A DNA stretch of 64,000 bases from Yokenella regensburgei ATCC 49455. Lineage in GTDB: Bacteria > Pseudomonadota > Gammaproteobacteria > Enterobacterales > Enterobacteriaceae. The position numbers were made by a program, and so were the translations under genes. The stretch spans positions 124,001-188,000 of the forward strand of contig NZ_JMPS01000064.1 of NCBI RefSeq assembly GCF_000735455.1, in the 5' to 3' direction. The notes beneath the pieces were generated by a model. That model did no database searches and had not been told where the DNA came from. It was given only the letters and a program-made list of their open reading frames with translations. Shown piece after piece: positions 49,934-60,368 of this stretch (its first letter is position 1; the number at the start of each line of letters is the position of its first letter).

Positions 49934-51027
49934 CAGCGGCCCTCGAAATCAATGCGCGGATCCACCAGCGTATAGCTGATGTCGCTCAGAATGTTCAGCA
50001 GCAGGCCAATCAGGGTGAAGATATACAGCGTGCCGAACATCACCGGGTAGTCGCGCGAGATAGTGGCTTCATAGCCCAAAAGCCCCAGGCCGTTAAGTGA
50101 GAACATCACTTCAATCAACAGCGAGCCGGTAAAAAACATACTGATGAAGGTAGCGGGGAACCCGGCGATAACCAGCAGCATGGCGTTACGAAAGATATGC
50201 TTCCACAGAATGTTCTTCTCACTGACGCCTTTGGCCCTGGCGGTCACTACGTACTGTTTACGGATCTCATCGAGAAATGAGTTTTTGGTCAGCATTGTCA
50301 GTGCCGCAAAACCCCCTATCACCGTCGCCAGCACCGGCAGGGTGATATGCCACAGGTAGTCCGTCACCTGTTTATACCAGGGCAGGCTATCGAAATTCGC
50401 GGAGGTCAGCCCGCGCAGCGGGAAAAGATCGTACCAGGTGCCGCCCGCGAAAATCACAATCAGCAGAATGGCGAACAGAAAGGCTGGAATGGCGTAGCCG
50501 ATGATGATGAACGCGCTGCTCCAGGTATCAAAACGGCTGCCGTTATGCACCGCTTTACGGATCCCAAGCGGGATCGACACCAGATAGATAATGAGCGTAC
50601 TCCACAGCCCCAGTGATGCAGAGACCGGCAGGCTCTCTTTGATGAGCTGTAGCACCGAGGCGCTGCGGAACAGGCTGTTACCGAAATCGAAACGCAGATA
50701 GTCGCCTAGCATCTTGAAATAGCGTTCGTGAATAGGCTTATCGAAGCCGTAGCGATGGGTTATCTCGGCAATGACTTCAGGATCCAGGCCGCGGCCACCG
50801 CGATAGTGGCTGTCGCTAATGTTGCTCACCCCGGTACGGGCATGGCTTGCCCCCATTCCCTCGCCGCCGCCGCCCGGCATCGCGCCGCGATCGCCAAACT
50901 GAATGGCGGCAATCGCCTGATCTACAGGGCCACCTGGAGCAATCTGTACAATGAAAAAATTAATGGTGATGATGGCCCACAGCGTGGGGATCACCAGCAA
51001 TAATCGGCGGATCAGATACGCACCCAT
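49933..51027 (-). CDS. yejB: YejB, permease of the YejABEF peptide importer
   Basis: Inner-membrane permease subunit (DppB/OppB type), 364 aa as in E. coli. It opens with [20 protein letters not shown], typical of OppB permeases. A glycine-rich periplasmic insertion ([18 protein letters not shown]) is present as in YejB orthologues, and the EAA loop reads [18 protein letters not shown]. It lies between yejA and yejE. Confidence 0.95.
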   Translation of the reverse strand: MGAYLIRRLLLVIPTLWAIITINFFIVQIAPGGPVDQAIAAIQFGDRGAMPGGGGEGMGASHARTGVSNISDSHYRGGRGLDPEVIAEITHRYGFDKPIHERYFKMLGDYLRFDFGNSLFRSASVLQLIKESLPVSASLGLWSTLIIYLVSIPLGIRKAVHNGSRFDTWSSAFIIIGYAIPAFLFAILLIVIFAGGTWYDLFPLRGLTSANFDSLPWYKQVTDYLWHITLPVLATVIGGFAALTMLTKNSFLDEIRKQYVVTARAKGVSEKNILWKHIFRNAMLLVIAGFPATFISMFFTGSLLIEVMFSLNGLGLLGYEATISRDYPVMFGTLYIFTLIGLLLNILSDISYTLVDPRIDFEGR

Positions 51028-51035
51028 ACTACTCC

Positions 51036-52841
51036 TTAACGTCGGTCCGCAGGCAGCTTCGCCGCTTTGTTAACGTCATACCACCAGGTGTCGAACCCGA
51101 GGGAATATACCGGACGCACCGCCGGATGAGAGAATTTATCCCAGTAGGCTATTCGGTCTTCAGCCATATACCACATCGGTAACTGGTAGTAGTTCCACGT
51201 CAGTACACGATCCAGGGCTCTGCCCAGCGGCAGGAGCTTTTGCTTATTGCCCTGCCAGCGGATGATGTCGGCGATAAGTTTATCGACGACCGGGTTTTTG
51301 ACGCCCGGCGCATTGTAGGTGGAATCAATGTACTCCGAGGCCCAGGCAATCCGCAGGCTGGAGCTCGGCCAGGGGGTTGCCTGCCAGAGTACCGGCATCA
51401 TGTCATAGTCGCGGCTGCGCAGACGGTTATTCAACTGGGCGTTATCAATCTGGCGGATATCCAGCGTCACCCCGATACGGCTGAGACTGTGCTGGAACGG
51501 CAGCACCCACTGGTTGTTGCCTCCGGCGCTCAGCAGCAGCTCAAAGCGCAGGGGTTGGCCGGTTTGTGCATTCACGCGCTGCTTGCCTTTCAGCGGCCAG
51601 CCTGCGGCATCCAGCAGCTGGTTGGCCTTCAGCAGATTTTCACGGTCGAAGCCATCGCCGTTTGAAACCGGTGGTTGATAAATCGAGGTAAACACCTCCG
51701 GCGGCAGCTCATTTTTCATCGGCGCCAGCAGGGTGAGCTCGTCGGCATCCGGGTAGTTGCGCGCCGCGTATTCGGTATTCTGGAAATAGCTGTTTGCCCG
51801 ACTGTAGGCCGAGTAAAACAACGCTTTATTCATCCATTCAAAGTCAAAGGCGAGCGTCACCGCCTCACGCACGCGGCGGTCGGCAAACACCGGACGCTGA
51901 ATATTAAAGGCCAGCCAGCGGGTATCCTGAGCCGAGGTATTCTTCTGTTCATCCTTCACAATGTTGTGATTGGCGAAGTTCTTGCCGATGTAGCGGGTTG
52001 CCCAGTTTTTGGCGCTGCTCTCCACGCGCATATCGAAGGCCCCGGCTTTGAAGGCTTCGAACGCGACGTTGTCATCAAGGTAATAATCGTAGCGGATGGT
52101 GTCGAAATTCCAGCGTCCACGGTTTACCGGCAGGTTTGCCGCCCAGTAGTCTTTCACCCGCGAGTAAACAATATACTGGCCCATTTTCCACTGGGTTATT
52201 TTGTAGGGACCGCTTGCCGGAGGTGGGGTAGAGAGCGGATCGCTGAGCTTATGGTTGCGCCAGAAATTCTCCGGCATGATGGGCAAAGAGAGCAGGCTGA
52301 GCATGTTTTCTTTGTCGGGCTTGGCAAGCTCAATGCGTACGGTCAGCGGTGCAATGGCCTTAACCGTGGTGCCCTTATAAATCAGGCGGAACTGTGGCAC
52401 CCCTTCGGTCATAAATTTGTTGAAGGTGGAGGCCACATCCTTAGCGGTGATGGGGGAGCCGTCGTGATAGCGCGCGCGGGGATTAATGGTAATTTCAGCC
52501 CACGAGAAGTCAGCAGCGTAGCGGGCCATGTCGGCAACCAGCGGATAGTAGCTTCCCGGTTCGTCATCGGAGGTGGTAAACAGGGTGTCGTACAGCGATT
52601 CGGTGCGCACGCCTGCTTTGCCGCGCAGGGCATAACGGTTGAAGTTATCGAAGGTGCCGAGCTCGGCGAGGGTAACGGAACCCCCTTTTGGGGCCGCCGG
52701 ATTAACGTAGTCAAAATGATGAAAATCAACGGCATACTTCGGTTCACCAATGACGGAAAACGCGTAGCTTTCTTTTATAGCCTGGGCGTGGCTCTGTATG
52801 CAGAACAGGGTCAACATCAGGATTAACAGGCGTACAATCAT
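51036..52841 (-). CDS. yejA: YejA, periplasmic binding protein of the YejABEF peptide importer
   Basis: Periplasmic solute-binding lipid/peptide receptor (SBP family 5), 601 aa from the ATG at 52841; a GTG one codon earlier is also possible, and GGAGG lies upstream. The signal peptide is about 21 residues (ends SHAQA). Family signatures are [39 protein letters not shown] and [19 protein letters not shown]. It is the first gene of yejABEF. Confidence 0.94.
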   Translation of the reverse strand: MIVRLLILMLTLFCIQSHAQAIKESYAFSVIGEPKYAVDFHHFDYVNPAAPKGGSVTLAELGTFDNFNRYALRGKAGVRTESLYDTLFTTSDDEPGSYYPLVADMARYAADFSWAEITINPRARYHDGSPITAKDVASTFNKFMTEGVPQFRLIYKGTTVKAIAPLTVRIELAKPDKENMLSLLSLPIMPENFWRNHKLSDPLSTPPPASGPYKITQWKMGQYIVYSRVKDYWAANLPVNRGRWNFDTIRYDYYLDDNVAFEAFKAGAFDMRVESSAKNWATRYIGKNFANHNIVKDEQKNTSAQDTRWLAFNIQRPVFADRRVREAVTLAFDFEWMNKALFYSAYSRANSYFQNTEYAARNYPDADELTLLAPMKNELPPEVFTSIYQPPVSNGDGFDRENLLKANQLLDAAGWPLKGKQRVNAQTGQPLRFELLLSAGGNNQWVLPFQHSLSRIGVTLDIRQIDNAQLNNRLRSRDYDMMPVLWQATPWPSSSLRIAWASEYIDSTYNAPGVKNPVVDKLIADIIRWQGNKQKLLPLGRALDRVLTWNYYQLPMWYMAEDRIAYWDKFSHPAVRPVYSLGFDTWWYDVNKAAKLPADRR

Positions 52842-52902
52842 CACCAGACGGCGTCCTCCCAGGTTAGCTAACGTTCTGTCTCAGAAGAATAATAAGAGAC
52901 CC

Positions 52903-54465
52903 TTAGTCGGTTGTGAAATAATTTGCAGGGAGTGAGTGCGCCTTGACGAACTGCTCTAAGGTTAGCGGCCGGCTAATCCAGTACCCCTGCAGGAAATTCA
53001 CCCCATGATCGCGCAGCCAGTGCGCCTGTTCCTGCGTCTCCACGCCTTCGGCAACCGTGACCAGTTTCATCTTTCTGGCAAGCGTCAGCACGGTATCAAG
53101 CACCGGTGAGGTGACGGTCTCCGTCCCGATAGCGTTAATAAAGCCGCGATCGATTTTCAGGTAGTCAAAAGCGTAGCGCTCGAGATAAATCAGCGCGCTG
53201 TGGCCGGTACCAAAATCGTCGATAGCCACCTCAAAGCCCTCGTGGTGTAGCCATTCAAAGGCCTGCATCGCATTTTTATGGTGCAGCGTATCGCGCTCGG
53301 TAATTTCCAGTACCACCTGGAAGTAGTTCGGCGGCAGCGAGGCGCTAAAGGTGCGCATATCGTCGCGGAAGCTCTCGGCATGAAGATGGCCCGGCGCAAT
53401 ATTTATTCCAAGCTTTGCCCCCGGTGGCAGCAGTTTTTGCAGCGTGGCGGCGTCGTCGGCAATGAGCTCAAACAGATGGCGGGTGAGGGGGACGATAAGC
53501 TGCTGCGCTTCAGCAAAATTAATGAACGCGTCCGGTGGGATCTCGCCTGCCACCGGATGATTCCAGCGCATCAGTACTTCGACCCCACGAATTTTCATAT
53601 CTTCGGTGGAGACTACCGGCTGGTAAACCACATAGAACTGGTTACGTTTAATCGCCGAGAGGATCTCTTTACCGGGGCTGATGCGAATACTGAGAATGTA
53701 GTAACACAAGAGGCCAGTCACCAGGCCTACCACCAGCAGCAGCAGCAGGGCGTATTGTACATCATCCCGGGTCCAGAACTGTCCATAGAGGTAAATTTGC
53801 ACCGGTAAATCGTTGAGGCTGGCGGTCCGCACCGGTTTCTGCGGCAGGGTAGCCGGGTCTATCAGATGTTGAGTGAAGGAGGTCAGCGCCAGGTGATTGA
53901 CCACCAGTGCGATGCCGGAGAAGTTGTTCTGTTCACCAGAGTAGAGAATAAACGGCGTCAGGTTGGCATTAACAGAGGCAAAGACCCCACGGTTTTTCAT
54001 TAACGGGCTACGTACCCACAGCGCAAAGGCTGGGCTTGACGGCAGCATCGGGGTACCAGGCAGGATAGTCATATCCATCGCTTTACTGAGATCGATCTGC
54101 GGGACCAGCTCTTCGAAGGGGGCGTTCATGGGCCCGGTGGCCGACGAGCACACGGCGCGCTTATCCGTCACCAGTAAAAAGGCCCGAACGTTAACGCTAA
54201 AAGCGGCACGGGCGGTAAGCTCTTGCTGGATCTGTTCGCAAGGGCTCATCGTTAGTGGTTGCAGGTAATCGACGGTGCTGCGTAGATCGGAGAAGTAGCC
54301 GTTCAGGTAGTTTTGCAGGTCCTTAATGACCGTATCGAACTGCTCGGAACGTTTGTGGTGGATCACCGAAAACTGAATACCTCCGGCCAGTATAGCGGCA
54401 ACCAGTCCAACCAGAATACTGGTGAACAGGATCTTACGGCCAACGGAGAAGTAGCGGGTGAACAT
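52903..54465 (-). CDS. pdeN: CSS-EAL c-di-GMP phosphodiesterase PdeN (Rtn)
   Basis: Inner-membrane c-di-GMP phosphodiesterase whose periplasmic CSS domain is controlled by thiol redox state and DSB proteins. It is 520 aa. The first helix is at about 12-32 and the second at about 232-252. The periplasmic CSS cysteines are in MSPCEQ and AVCSSATG. The EAL domain (about 260-510) reads EVLMRW at the signature, with NIAP, EITERD, IDDFGTGHSAL, LKIDRGF and VAEGVET all intact, so it should be active. The position next to yejA matches rtn. Confidence 0.93.
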   Translation of the reverse strand: MFTRYFSVGRKILFTSILVGLVAAILAGGIQFSVIHHKRSEQFDTVIKDLQNYLNGYFSDLRSTVDYLQPLTMSPCEQIQQELTARAAFSVNVRAFLLVTDKRAVCSSATGPMNAPFEELVPQIDLSKAMDMTILPGTPMLPSSPAFALWVRSPLMKNRGVFASVNANLTPFILYSGEQNNFSGIALVVNHLALTSFTQHLIDPATLPQKPVRTASLNDLPVQIYLYGQFWTRDDVQYALLLLLVVGLVTGLLCYYILSIRISPGKEILSAIKRNQFYVVYQPVVSTEDMKIRGVEVLMRWNHPVAGEIPPDAFINFAEAQQLIVPLTRHLFELIADDAATLQKLLPPGAKLGINIAPGHLHAESFRDDMRTFSASLPPNYFQVVLEITERDTLHHKNAMQAFEWLHHEGFEVAIDDFGTGHSALIYLERYAFDYLKIDRGFINAIGTETVTSPVLDTVLTLARKMKLVTVAEGVETQEQAHWLRDHGVNFLQGYWISRPLTLEQFVKAHSLPANYFTTD

Positions 54466-54552
54466 AGATGGACATTATCCCTGAGCGTAAAGCGTGATGA
54501 TATGATATTGGCCGCTTGCCGCATCCGTGTCATGGCGAGGGCGCAAAAAAGC

Positions 54553-54582
54553 AAAAAAAAACACTGCCGCAGCAGTGTTTTC
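54553..54582 (-). terminator. mepS terminator
   Basis: On the minus strand AAACACTGC-TGCG-GCAGTGTTT is followed by a long T run, about 45 bases after the mepS stop. Confidence 0.85.
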
Positions 54583-54625
54583 CTGTTCATGCCTGCCGGC
54601 CAAGGGTAACCGACATGCAGAGAAT

Positions 54626-55195
54626 TTACGAACGGCTCAGAACCCGGCGCGCTTCGTTGTAGCGTTTATTCCAGTATGGCTCGTTCATGCTGGAGATAGT
54701 TACGCCGCTGCTGGTGGAGGCGTGAACAAACTGGTTGTTGCCGATATAAATCCCGACATGACGACCCGTTGAGCCTGCACGGAACAGAACTAAATCACCG
54801 GTACGCAGCTGATTGCGCTTAATTGATTTACCGGTTTCCTGTTGCTCCCAGGTGGAGCGAGGTAACTCGAGGCCGAACTGCTCGCGGAATGTACGCTGTA
54901 CAAAGGACGAACAATCTACGCCACGTTTGGTTTCGCCACCCAGACGGTAACGAACACCTTTCCAGCTTGCGTATTGATCCATCAGACGGGTTTTCACGTC
55001 GAGGTTACGCACCATGGTTTCAAATTCATCCTGAGAGGCTTGCAGTGACGAGGCATCTTCTATGCCCACAGCACGCGTCTCAGGATGCATATTCTTGGCG
55101 GTATTACTGGTACTACATGCGGAGAGAAGGACCGCGACTGCTACGGCGGGGATAGCCCGCAACACATATCTCAAAATCGGCTGAGATTTGACCAT
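54626..55195 (-). CDS. mepS: MepS (Spr), peptidoglycan DD-endopeptidase
   Basis: Outer-membrane lipoprotein that cleaves peptidoglycan cross-links during growth; levels are set by NlpI/Prc proteolysis. It is 189 aa, against 188 in E. coli, with lipobox LLSAC (lipidated Cys near residue 27). The NlpC/P60 domain (about 75-185) has catalytic Cys95 in [10 protein letters not shown], His in [10 protein letters not shown] and the third residue in FVHASTSSG. The residue two after the catalytic Cys is Ser, where E. coli has Gly. Confidence 0.95.
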   Translation of the reverse strand: MVKSQPILRYVLRAIPAVAVAVLLSACSTSNTAKNMHPETRAVGIEDASSLQASQDEFETMVRNLDVKTRLMDQYASWKGVRYRLGGETKRGVDCSSFVQRTFREQFGLELPRSTWEQQETGKSIKRNQLRTGDLVLFRAGSTGRHVGIYIGNNQFVHASTSSGVTISSMNEPYWNKRYNEARRVLSRS

Positions 55196-55613
55196 TTCGT
55201 TTATTTTCCCTTGAAGTCCTTAACGAAAAAATCGTTATAAAAAATGCCAAACGTGTCGAGACTAAATACCTGCCGGCAATGAGACAATTCTTTATCTACA
55301 AAACTGTGGGCTACCGCACAAAATTATTCAAAATGTGAATAATTGAGGTCTGTACAGCAAAACGAGATTGAGGTTACCTCATCAGGGTGACCATTGCGAG
55401 CGCTTTTGCCGCTTTTTTTATAAGAAAATGTGATACAGAAAGTGACAAAATAGCATAGCGCAAAATAGCAGCAATTTCGGATAAAAATTATCCAATTCGC
55501 TCATTTATAAGCGCTTTATTGTGACGAGAAGATGACAAAATTGAATAAAAAAACGGCAGTCAATTATCAAGGATCGAAAACGATCCTTGATAATGAGCGT
55601 TAATTAATTCGGA
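55196..55613. other. mepS-lpxT intergenic region with a perfect hairpin
   Basis: About 420 AT-rich bases holding the mepS promoter and the lpxT 3' region; no gene seen. Near the lpxT end is a perfect 14-bp inverted repeat, ATTATCAAGGATCG-AAAA-CGATCCTTGATAAT (55563-55594). A short repeat AACGA-AAAAA-TCGTT is at 55222-55236. The large hairpin is 19 bases past the lpxT stop and could stop or stabilise its mRNA, although the nearest T run on that strand comes about 10 bases later. Confidence 0.6.
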
Positions 55614-56327
55614 TTAGTGATGGCTATTTTGCGGTGGCCATGTGGGTAAATAACGTTCAAAAAAGCCAACGACCTTGTCGCTGAGCGGAGTCATCAGTAC
55701 CCAGGGCAGGCCAATCAGAACGGCAGAAAGCGATCCGACGGCAATATCGCTGAACCAGTGGGCGCCAATCATGACGCGTGGGAAGGCAAAAACCACGGTA
55801 ATTATCAGGGAAATTAACAATGCTTTCACACCGAAATAACGCCACATAAAACCGCTGAATATGAGCAGCATCATCCCATGATCGCCGGGAAAACTGGCTT
55901 TTGAGGCATCTTTGGTGGGGAAAGATATTATGTCACTGACCCGATAAATATCCTTAAACCACAGCGTTGGGCTCATGCGCTTAACCGGTAGCAGATGCTG
56001 TGCCAGCTGGTTAATAGTCACTGCCGCCAACAGCATGGTCAGCCCGATGGCGATAATGCGGCGTTTGCCGTGGGCATCGCTTGAAAACCAGTAGCAGAGC
56101 ATCAGGCAACCCATCGCCAGCAGGGAGCAGGCGTCAAAGGCGCGGGTATTGGTGATGGCAAGGAACCAGGCCCAGGTGCGGCTGGCACCCAGACCCTGGT
56201 TAAAGAAGTGGAAAATGGTGGAGTCCAGCGGTAACCAGTAGCCATGACTGACCGGCAGGTACCAGGATAAAAACAGCGCCGCACCTGCAGCGCTTAAGAG
56301 TAGATTCAAAGAAAGTCGGGTATTCAT
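55614..56327 (-). CDS. lpxT: LpxT, lipid A 1-diphosphate synthase
   Basis: Inner-membrane kinase that adds a second phosphate to lipid A at position 1 using undecaprenyl pyrophosphate, influencing surface charge and polymyxin response. The ATG at 56327 gives 237 aa, the E. coli length. It is a PAP2-family protein with multiple helices; the phosphatase motifs are KDASKASFPGDHGMM and RVMIGAHWFSDI. Confidence 0.93.
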   Translation of the reverse strand: MNTRLSLNLLLSAAGAALFLSWYLPVSHGYWLPLDSTIFHFFNQGLGASRTWAWFLAITNTRAFDACSLLAMGCLMLCYWFSSDAHGKRRIIAIGLTMLLAAVTINQLAQHLLPVKRMSPTLWFKDIYRVSDIISFPTKDASKASFPGDHGMMLLIFSGFMWRYFGVKALLISLIITVVFAFPRVMIGAHWFSDIAVGSLSAVLIGLPWVLMTPLSDKVVGFFERYLPTWPPQNSHH

Positions 56328-56361
56328 CACTGTACTATTTAAAACGAGAAGCAAAACGTCG

Positions 56362-57339
56362 CTAACGGATACGGAGCTTTAAAAGCGCACTCTGGAGGCT
56401 GTTCCAGTCGGCGTCTGACTCATTGATAAGCTCAATGCGGCTATCGGGAGGTGCTACGCTCTGCGTTTCAATATGCAGATCCAGCCCTTGGCGGTTGATA
56501 CGCACCAGACCCTCCGGGATACGCATTACCCCTTTTACGCGGGTGACCGGGGCGAGCCGCGCCCACTCCAGTAAACCAATGGTATCAAACTCGGTGTCAG
56601 GGTCAAAAATCCAGCCGCAGGCGTGGTAACCCTGACCGCTGTTCGCACTGCGCCGCCAGCGCTGGTTCTCCGGCAAACTCAGGGCGGCAAGCCCTTTGCG
56701 TGAGGCGTGACTGTGAGCATGCTCGGCGCTCTCCGGCAGCGGGGTAAGGTTGCTACGCGGGAGATCCAGCAATCTTTGCGGCAGATTGCCCTGAGTGGCG
56801 ATATAGCGCTCTCGGCCTTCGCCGTGTTGTTGCCACCACTGCTCCAGGGCCTGCTGGCTCTCAACGGTTGCGCGGTCAGCTTTGTTAGCGATAACCACGT
56901 CCGCCGCCGCCAGCTGGTCGCGGAAGTTTTCGTTGTTCAGCACTTTGTCGTCCAGGAGCTGACGAGGGTCAAGCAGGCACAGGGTGGCGCGCAAATCTAT
57001 CCACGGCTCATAAACCGGAGCGGTCAGAATATCGAGGATTTGTTTTGGGTGCCCAAGGCCGGTGGGCTCAATAAGCAGGCGGTCGGGTTTTCCTTGTCGC
57101 AGCAGCGTGTTCAACCCCACCTGCATCGGCAGACCGTTGACGCAGCACATGCAGCCACCAGGGATCTCTTTTAACAGCGCACCGCTATCAGCGAGCAGGG
57201 CGCCATCTATACCCACTTCGCCAAATTCGTTAACCAGTACGGCCCACTTTTCGTCAGCGGGCTTATTCGCCAGCAGGTGCAGAATAGACGTGGTTTTGCC
57301 GCTACCGAGAAACCCGGTAATGAGGTTTGTTTTCGTCAC
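56362..57339 (-). CDS. yeiR: YeiR, zinc-binding COG0523-family GTPase
   Basis: GTPase of the G3E/COG0523 metal-chaperone family; E. coli YeiR binds zinc and its activity rises with zinc. It is 325 aa from a GTG start preceded by CTGGAG. The G1 P-loop is GFLGSGKT, the metal motif GGCMCC (CxCC), G3 LIEPTGLGHP and G4 ANKAD. The C-terminal CobW_C domain carries a histidine-rich stretch (AEHAHSHASRKG). Confidence 0.92.
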   Translation of the reverse strand: MTKTNLITGFLGSGKTTSILHLLANKPADEKWAVLVNEFGEVGIDGALLADSGALLKEIPGGCMCCVNGLPMQVGLNTLLRQGKPDRLLIEPTGLGHPKQILDILTAPVYEPWIDLRATLCLLDPRQLLDDKVLNNENFRDQLAAADVVIANKADRATVESQQALEQWWQQHGEGRERYIATQGNLPQRLLDLPRSNLTPLPESAEHAHSHASRKGLAALSLPENQRWRRSANSGQGYHACGWIFDPDTEFDTIGLLEWARLAPVTRVKGVMRIPEGLVRINRQGLDLHIETQSVAPPDSRIELINESDADWNSLQSALLKLRIR

Positions 57340-57459
57340 GTTCGCTCCAGGAGGTCACTATTGTAATGTTGTAACAGTTCTATCCTGACGAAAAAAAGGC
57401 GAAAAGAGAAGGTTTGCGGCGGGCAGATTGCCTCTCTGCCCGCTAAATAGCAGAAACTG

Positions 57460-58926
57460 TTAAAGATTCAGGGTGGAAATGAGCGCCTGACGAGCACCGA
57501 GAGTACAGAGTTTTTGCCAGGTGTGATCCACGGCGGCGACAAACTGAGTATTTCGCGGCAGGTCTGCACCAAAAATTTCGCTGAGGGTCAGCAGTGCCGA
57601 AACGCGGTCTGATTCGGTGGAGTTGTCCACCAGAGTACGAATTTTATCCGCCAGCGGATCGCGCACGTCGATAGCCTGCCCCGCGTCGTCCGTCCCGCTG
57701 ACGTAGCGCATCCAGCCGGCAACGCCCAGCGCCAGCAGCGGCCAGTTGGTGTGGCGGGCCAGATGAATGCGGATACCGTCGAGCATCCGCTGCGGTAGTT
57801 TCTGACTGCCGTCCATCGCTATCTGCCAGGTGCGGTGCTTCAGCGCCGGATTACTAAAACGTTCTGTCAGGCTGTCGGCATAGGCATTCAGATCAACGCC
57901 GGTGATGCTGAGCGTAGGGGCTTGCTCTTCAAGCATCAGGCGTCTGGCGGCATGACGATATGCCTCATCCTGCATGCAGTCGCTGATGTGCTGAAAACCG
58001 GCGAGATAACCCAGCCAGGCGAGGAACGAGTGGCTGCCGTTGAGCATCCTGAGCTTCATCTGTTCCCAGGGGAGTACGTTTTCCACCATCTGCACGCCCG
58101 CGGCTTCCCACTCCGGACGACCGGCAACAAAATTATCCTCCACCACCCACTGGATAAACGGTTCGCAGCTAATGGCGCAAGGATCGGCCACCCCGAGCAC
58201 CACCTCGATTTCGGCGAGCGATTCATCGGTTGCCGCAGGCACGATGCGGTCTACCATCGTACCGGGGAAACTCACGTTGTCTGCAATCCAGGTTGCCAGT
58301 TCAGGTGAGCGCTTGCTGGCCATCCCGAGGACCGCGTGCTTCACCACGTGGCCATTGTCGGGAATATTGTCACATGACAGCACCGTGAAAGGAGAGAGAC
58401 CACGCTCGCGGCGGCGGTGGAGCGCTTCCACCAGAATGCCCGGCGCTGAGTGCGGTTCCGTCGGATTTTCCAGGTCGTGAATGATACGCGGTTGGTTGAC
58501 GTCAAGGCTGCCGGTTGCCGGGTCGATGCAGTAACCCTTCTCGGTGATGGTCAATGAAACAATCGCCACCTGCGGCTCGCAGAATTTCTCGATAATCGCG
58601 GCCAGTGAATCGAGACGCGCGTTAAGACACTCGTGTACCGCGCCAACAACAATGGCCTGATTGCCCTCAGCGCCTTTCTCCAGCACCGTAAACAGGTGAT
58701 CCTGCTCGCGAAGCTGTGCCATCAGAACGTCGCCGCTGAACAGGCTTATTTCGCAAATACCCCAGTCACCACCGCGGGCGTTAAGCACCCGGTCAGTCAG
58801 TAACGCCTGGTGTGCCCGGTGGAAGGCACCAAAGCCAAAGTGCACGATCCGCGAGCGCAGAGCCTGCCGGTCATAGGTGGGGAGCTGCACGCTGTCAGGC
58901 AGGGCGGCGGTGGCGATGTTCTTCAT
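57460..58926 (-). CDS. Fructuronate reductase / mannonate oxidoreductase (UxuB/YeiQ family)
   Basis: NAD-dependent polyol dehydrogenase-family enzyme predicted to interconvert D-fructuronate and D-mannonate. It is 488 aa from the ATG at 58926. Signatures are RIVHFGFGAFHRAHQA (nucleotide-binding), IVSLTITEKGYC, SCDNIPDNGHV, TMVDRIVPAAT and KLRMLNGSHSFLAWLGYLAG (catalytic Lys/Asn/His). The genomic position corresponds to yeiQ of E. coli, but segments such as GDWGICE, HDLENPTEP and DPCAISCEPF look closer to UxuB. Divergence from a mannonate dehydratase gene supports the hexuronate role. Confidence 0.87.
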   Translation of the reverse strand: MKNIATAALPDSVQLPTYDRQALRSRIVHFGFGAFHRAHQALLTDRVLNARGGDWGICEISLFSGDVLMAQLREQDHLFTVLEKGAEGNQAIVVGAVHECLNARLDSLAAIIEKFCEPQVAIVSLTITEKGYCIDPATGSLDVNQPRIIHDLENPTEPHSAPGILVEALHRRRERGLSPFTVLSCDNIPDNGHVVKHAVLGMASKRSPELATWIADNVSFPGTMVDRIVPAATDESLAEIEVVLGVADPCAISCEPFIQWVVEDNFVAGRPEWEAAGVQMVENVLPWEQMKLRMLNGSHSFLAWLGYLAGFQHISDCMQDEAYRHAARRLMLEEQAPTLSITGVDLNAYADSLTERFSNPALKHRTWQIAMDGSQKLPQRMLDGIRIHLARHTNWPLLALGVAGWMRYVSGTDDAGQAIDVRDPLADKIRTLVDNSTESDRVSALLTLSEIFGADLPRNTQFVAAVDHTWQKLCTLGARQALISTLNL

Positions 58927-58990
58927 TATATATACACCTGGATAACTAATGGTTAACAATTGCCAGTGTAAAGTTATATGACAGCAATTG

Positions 58991-59118
58991 AAATTGGTGT
59001 GCCGTATTTCTCTGTGGATTGTGAGCTGGATCAATCAACCTGGCGCGTTATGTTGATCATTTTGCTTAAGCCTGTATGGTAGTCGTCATTCAGCTTTCCA
59101 TTATTGGTATAACAACTT
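58991..59118. promoter_or_regulatory. Divergent hexuronate control region with UxuR/ExuR-like and CRP-like sites
   Basis: Between the divergent reductase and uxuA, AAATTGGTGTGCCGTATTT (58991-59009) and TTATTGGTATAACAACTT (59101-59118) resemble the ExuR/UxuR operator AAATTGGTATACCAATTT. TGTGA-GCTGGA-TCAAT at 59020-59035 resembles a CRP site. Together they fit induction by hexuronates with catabolite control, by analogy with E. coli uxu. Confidence 0.55.
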
Positions 59119-59132
59119 GAGAGGGTGAGACA

Positions 59133-60323
59133 ATGGAGCAAACCTGGCGTTGGTATGGACCGAACGATCCGGTATCGCTTGATGATGTGCGCCAGGCGGG
59201 CGCCACCGGTGTTGTGACCGCACTGCACCACATTCCGAATGGCCAGGTCTGGCCGATTGAAGATATTCAGAAGCGTCAGGCGATGCTGGCTGAAAAAGGA
59301 CTGACCTGGTCGGTGGTTGAGAGCATCCCGGTCCACGAAGATATCAAAACCCACAGCGGCGAATACGCGACCTGGATTGCTAACTATCAGCAGAGCATCC
59401 GTAACCTCGCGGCCTGCGGTATTGATACCGTCTGCTACAACTTCATGCCTATCCTCGACTGGACCCGTACCGACCTCGAGTATCAGCTGCCGGACGGCTC
59501 CCGTGCTCTGCGTTTTGACCAGATTGCTTTCGCTGCCTTTGAACTGCATATCCTCAAACGTGAAGGCGCGCAAGCGGACTACAGCGAAGAAGAGCAGCGC
59601 CAGGCGCAAGCCTACTTCAACGCGATGAGTGCTGCAGAAATTGAAAAACTAACCCGCAATATTATCGCGGGGCTGCCGGGCGCCGAAGAGGGCTATACCC
59701 TCGATCAGTTCCGCGCACGTCTGGCGGAGTATGACAACATCAGCAAAGCTCAGCTGCGTGACAATATGGCCGTGTTCCTGCGGGCGATTGTGCCGGTAGC
59801 GGAAGAGGTGGGCGTACGTCTGGCGGTTCACCCTGACGATCCGCCGCGCCCGATCCTCGGTCTGCCGCGCATTGTTTCCACTATTGAAGATATGCAGTGG
59901 CTGAAAGAGACCGTCGACAGCATCAACAACGGCTTCACCATGTGTACCGGCTCTTATGGCGTGCGCGCCGATAACGACCTGGTGAAGATGATTGAAACCT
60001 TTGGCGATCGTATCCACTTCACCCACCTGCGTTCCACCTGCCGGGAAGAGAACCCAAAAACCTTCCACGAAGCGGCGCATTTGCACGGCGACGTCAATAT
60101 GGTGGCGGTCGTTGATGCGATTCTGGGCGAAGAGCAGCGACGTAAGAAAGCGGGCGATCTGCGACCAATCCCGTTCCGTCCGGACCACGGGCACCAGATG
60201 CTTGACGATCTGAAGAAGAAAACCAACCCTGGCTATTCGGCGATTGGTCGACTGAAGGGGATGGCGGAAGTACGCGGCGTTGAGCTGGCGCTGAAGATGA
60301 CCAAATATCCTGACCTGCTGTAA
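59133..60323 (+). CDS. uxuA: Mannonate dehydratase
   Basis: UxuA dehydrates D-mannonate to 2-keto-3-deoxygluconate, the step after fructuronate reductase in glucuronate breakdown. It is 396 aa, against 394 in E. coli, beginning [18 protein letters not shown]. Motifs are [49 protein letters not shown] and the metal-ligand region [12 protein letters not shown]. It is preceded by GAGAGGGTGAG and followed by a strong terminator. Confidence 0.95.
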   Translation: MEQTWRWYGPNDPVSLDDVRQAGATGVVTALHHIPNGQVWPIEDIQKRQAMLAEKGLTWSVVESIPVHEDIKTHSGEYATWIANYQQSIRNLAACGIDTVCYNFMPILDWTRTDLEYQLPDGSRALRFDQIAFAAFELHILKREGAQADYSEEEQRQAQAYFNAMSAAEIEKLTRNIIAGLPGAEEGYTLDQFRARLAEYDNISKAQLRDNMAVFLRAIVPVAEEVGVRLAVHPDDPPRPILGLPRIVSTIEDMQWLKETVDSINNGFTMCTGSYGVRADNDLVKMIETFGDRIHFTHLRSTCREENPKTFHEAAHLHGDVNMVAVVDAILGEEQRRKKAGDLRPIPFRPDHGHQMLDDLKKKTNPGYSAIGRLKGMAEVRGVELALKMTKYPDLL

Positions 60324-60337
60324 GCGCAGGGAAAATA

Positions 60338-60368
60338 AAAAAGGACGGTCGTTACCGTCCTTTTTTTA
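60338..60368. terminator. Bidirectional terminator between uxuA and yeiP
   Basis: AAAAAAGGACGGT-CGTT-ACCGTCCTTTTTTT, symmetric A and T tracts, serving both convergent genes. Confidence 0.92.

Noticed and set aside
51675-52826. 383-codon plus-strand open frame opposite yejA
   Set aside because: Antisense shadow of yejA with no recognisable domain or ribosome-binding site.
59031-59609. 192-codon minus-strand frame spanning the uxuA promoter
   Set aside because: Mostly antisense to uxuA; the divergent regulatory region explains this stretch better.
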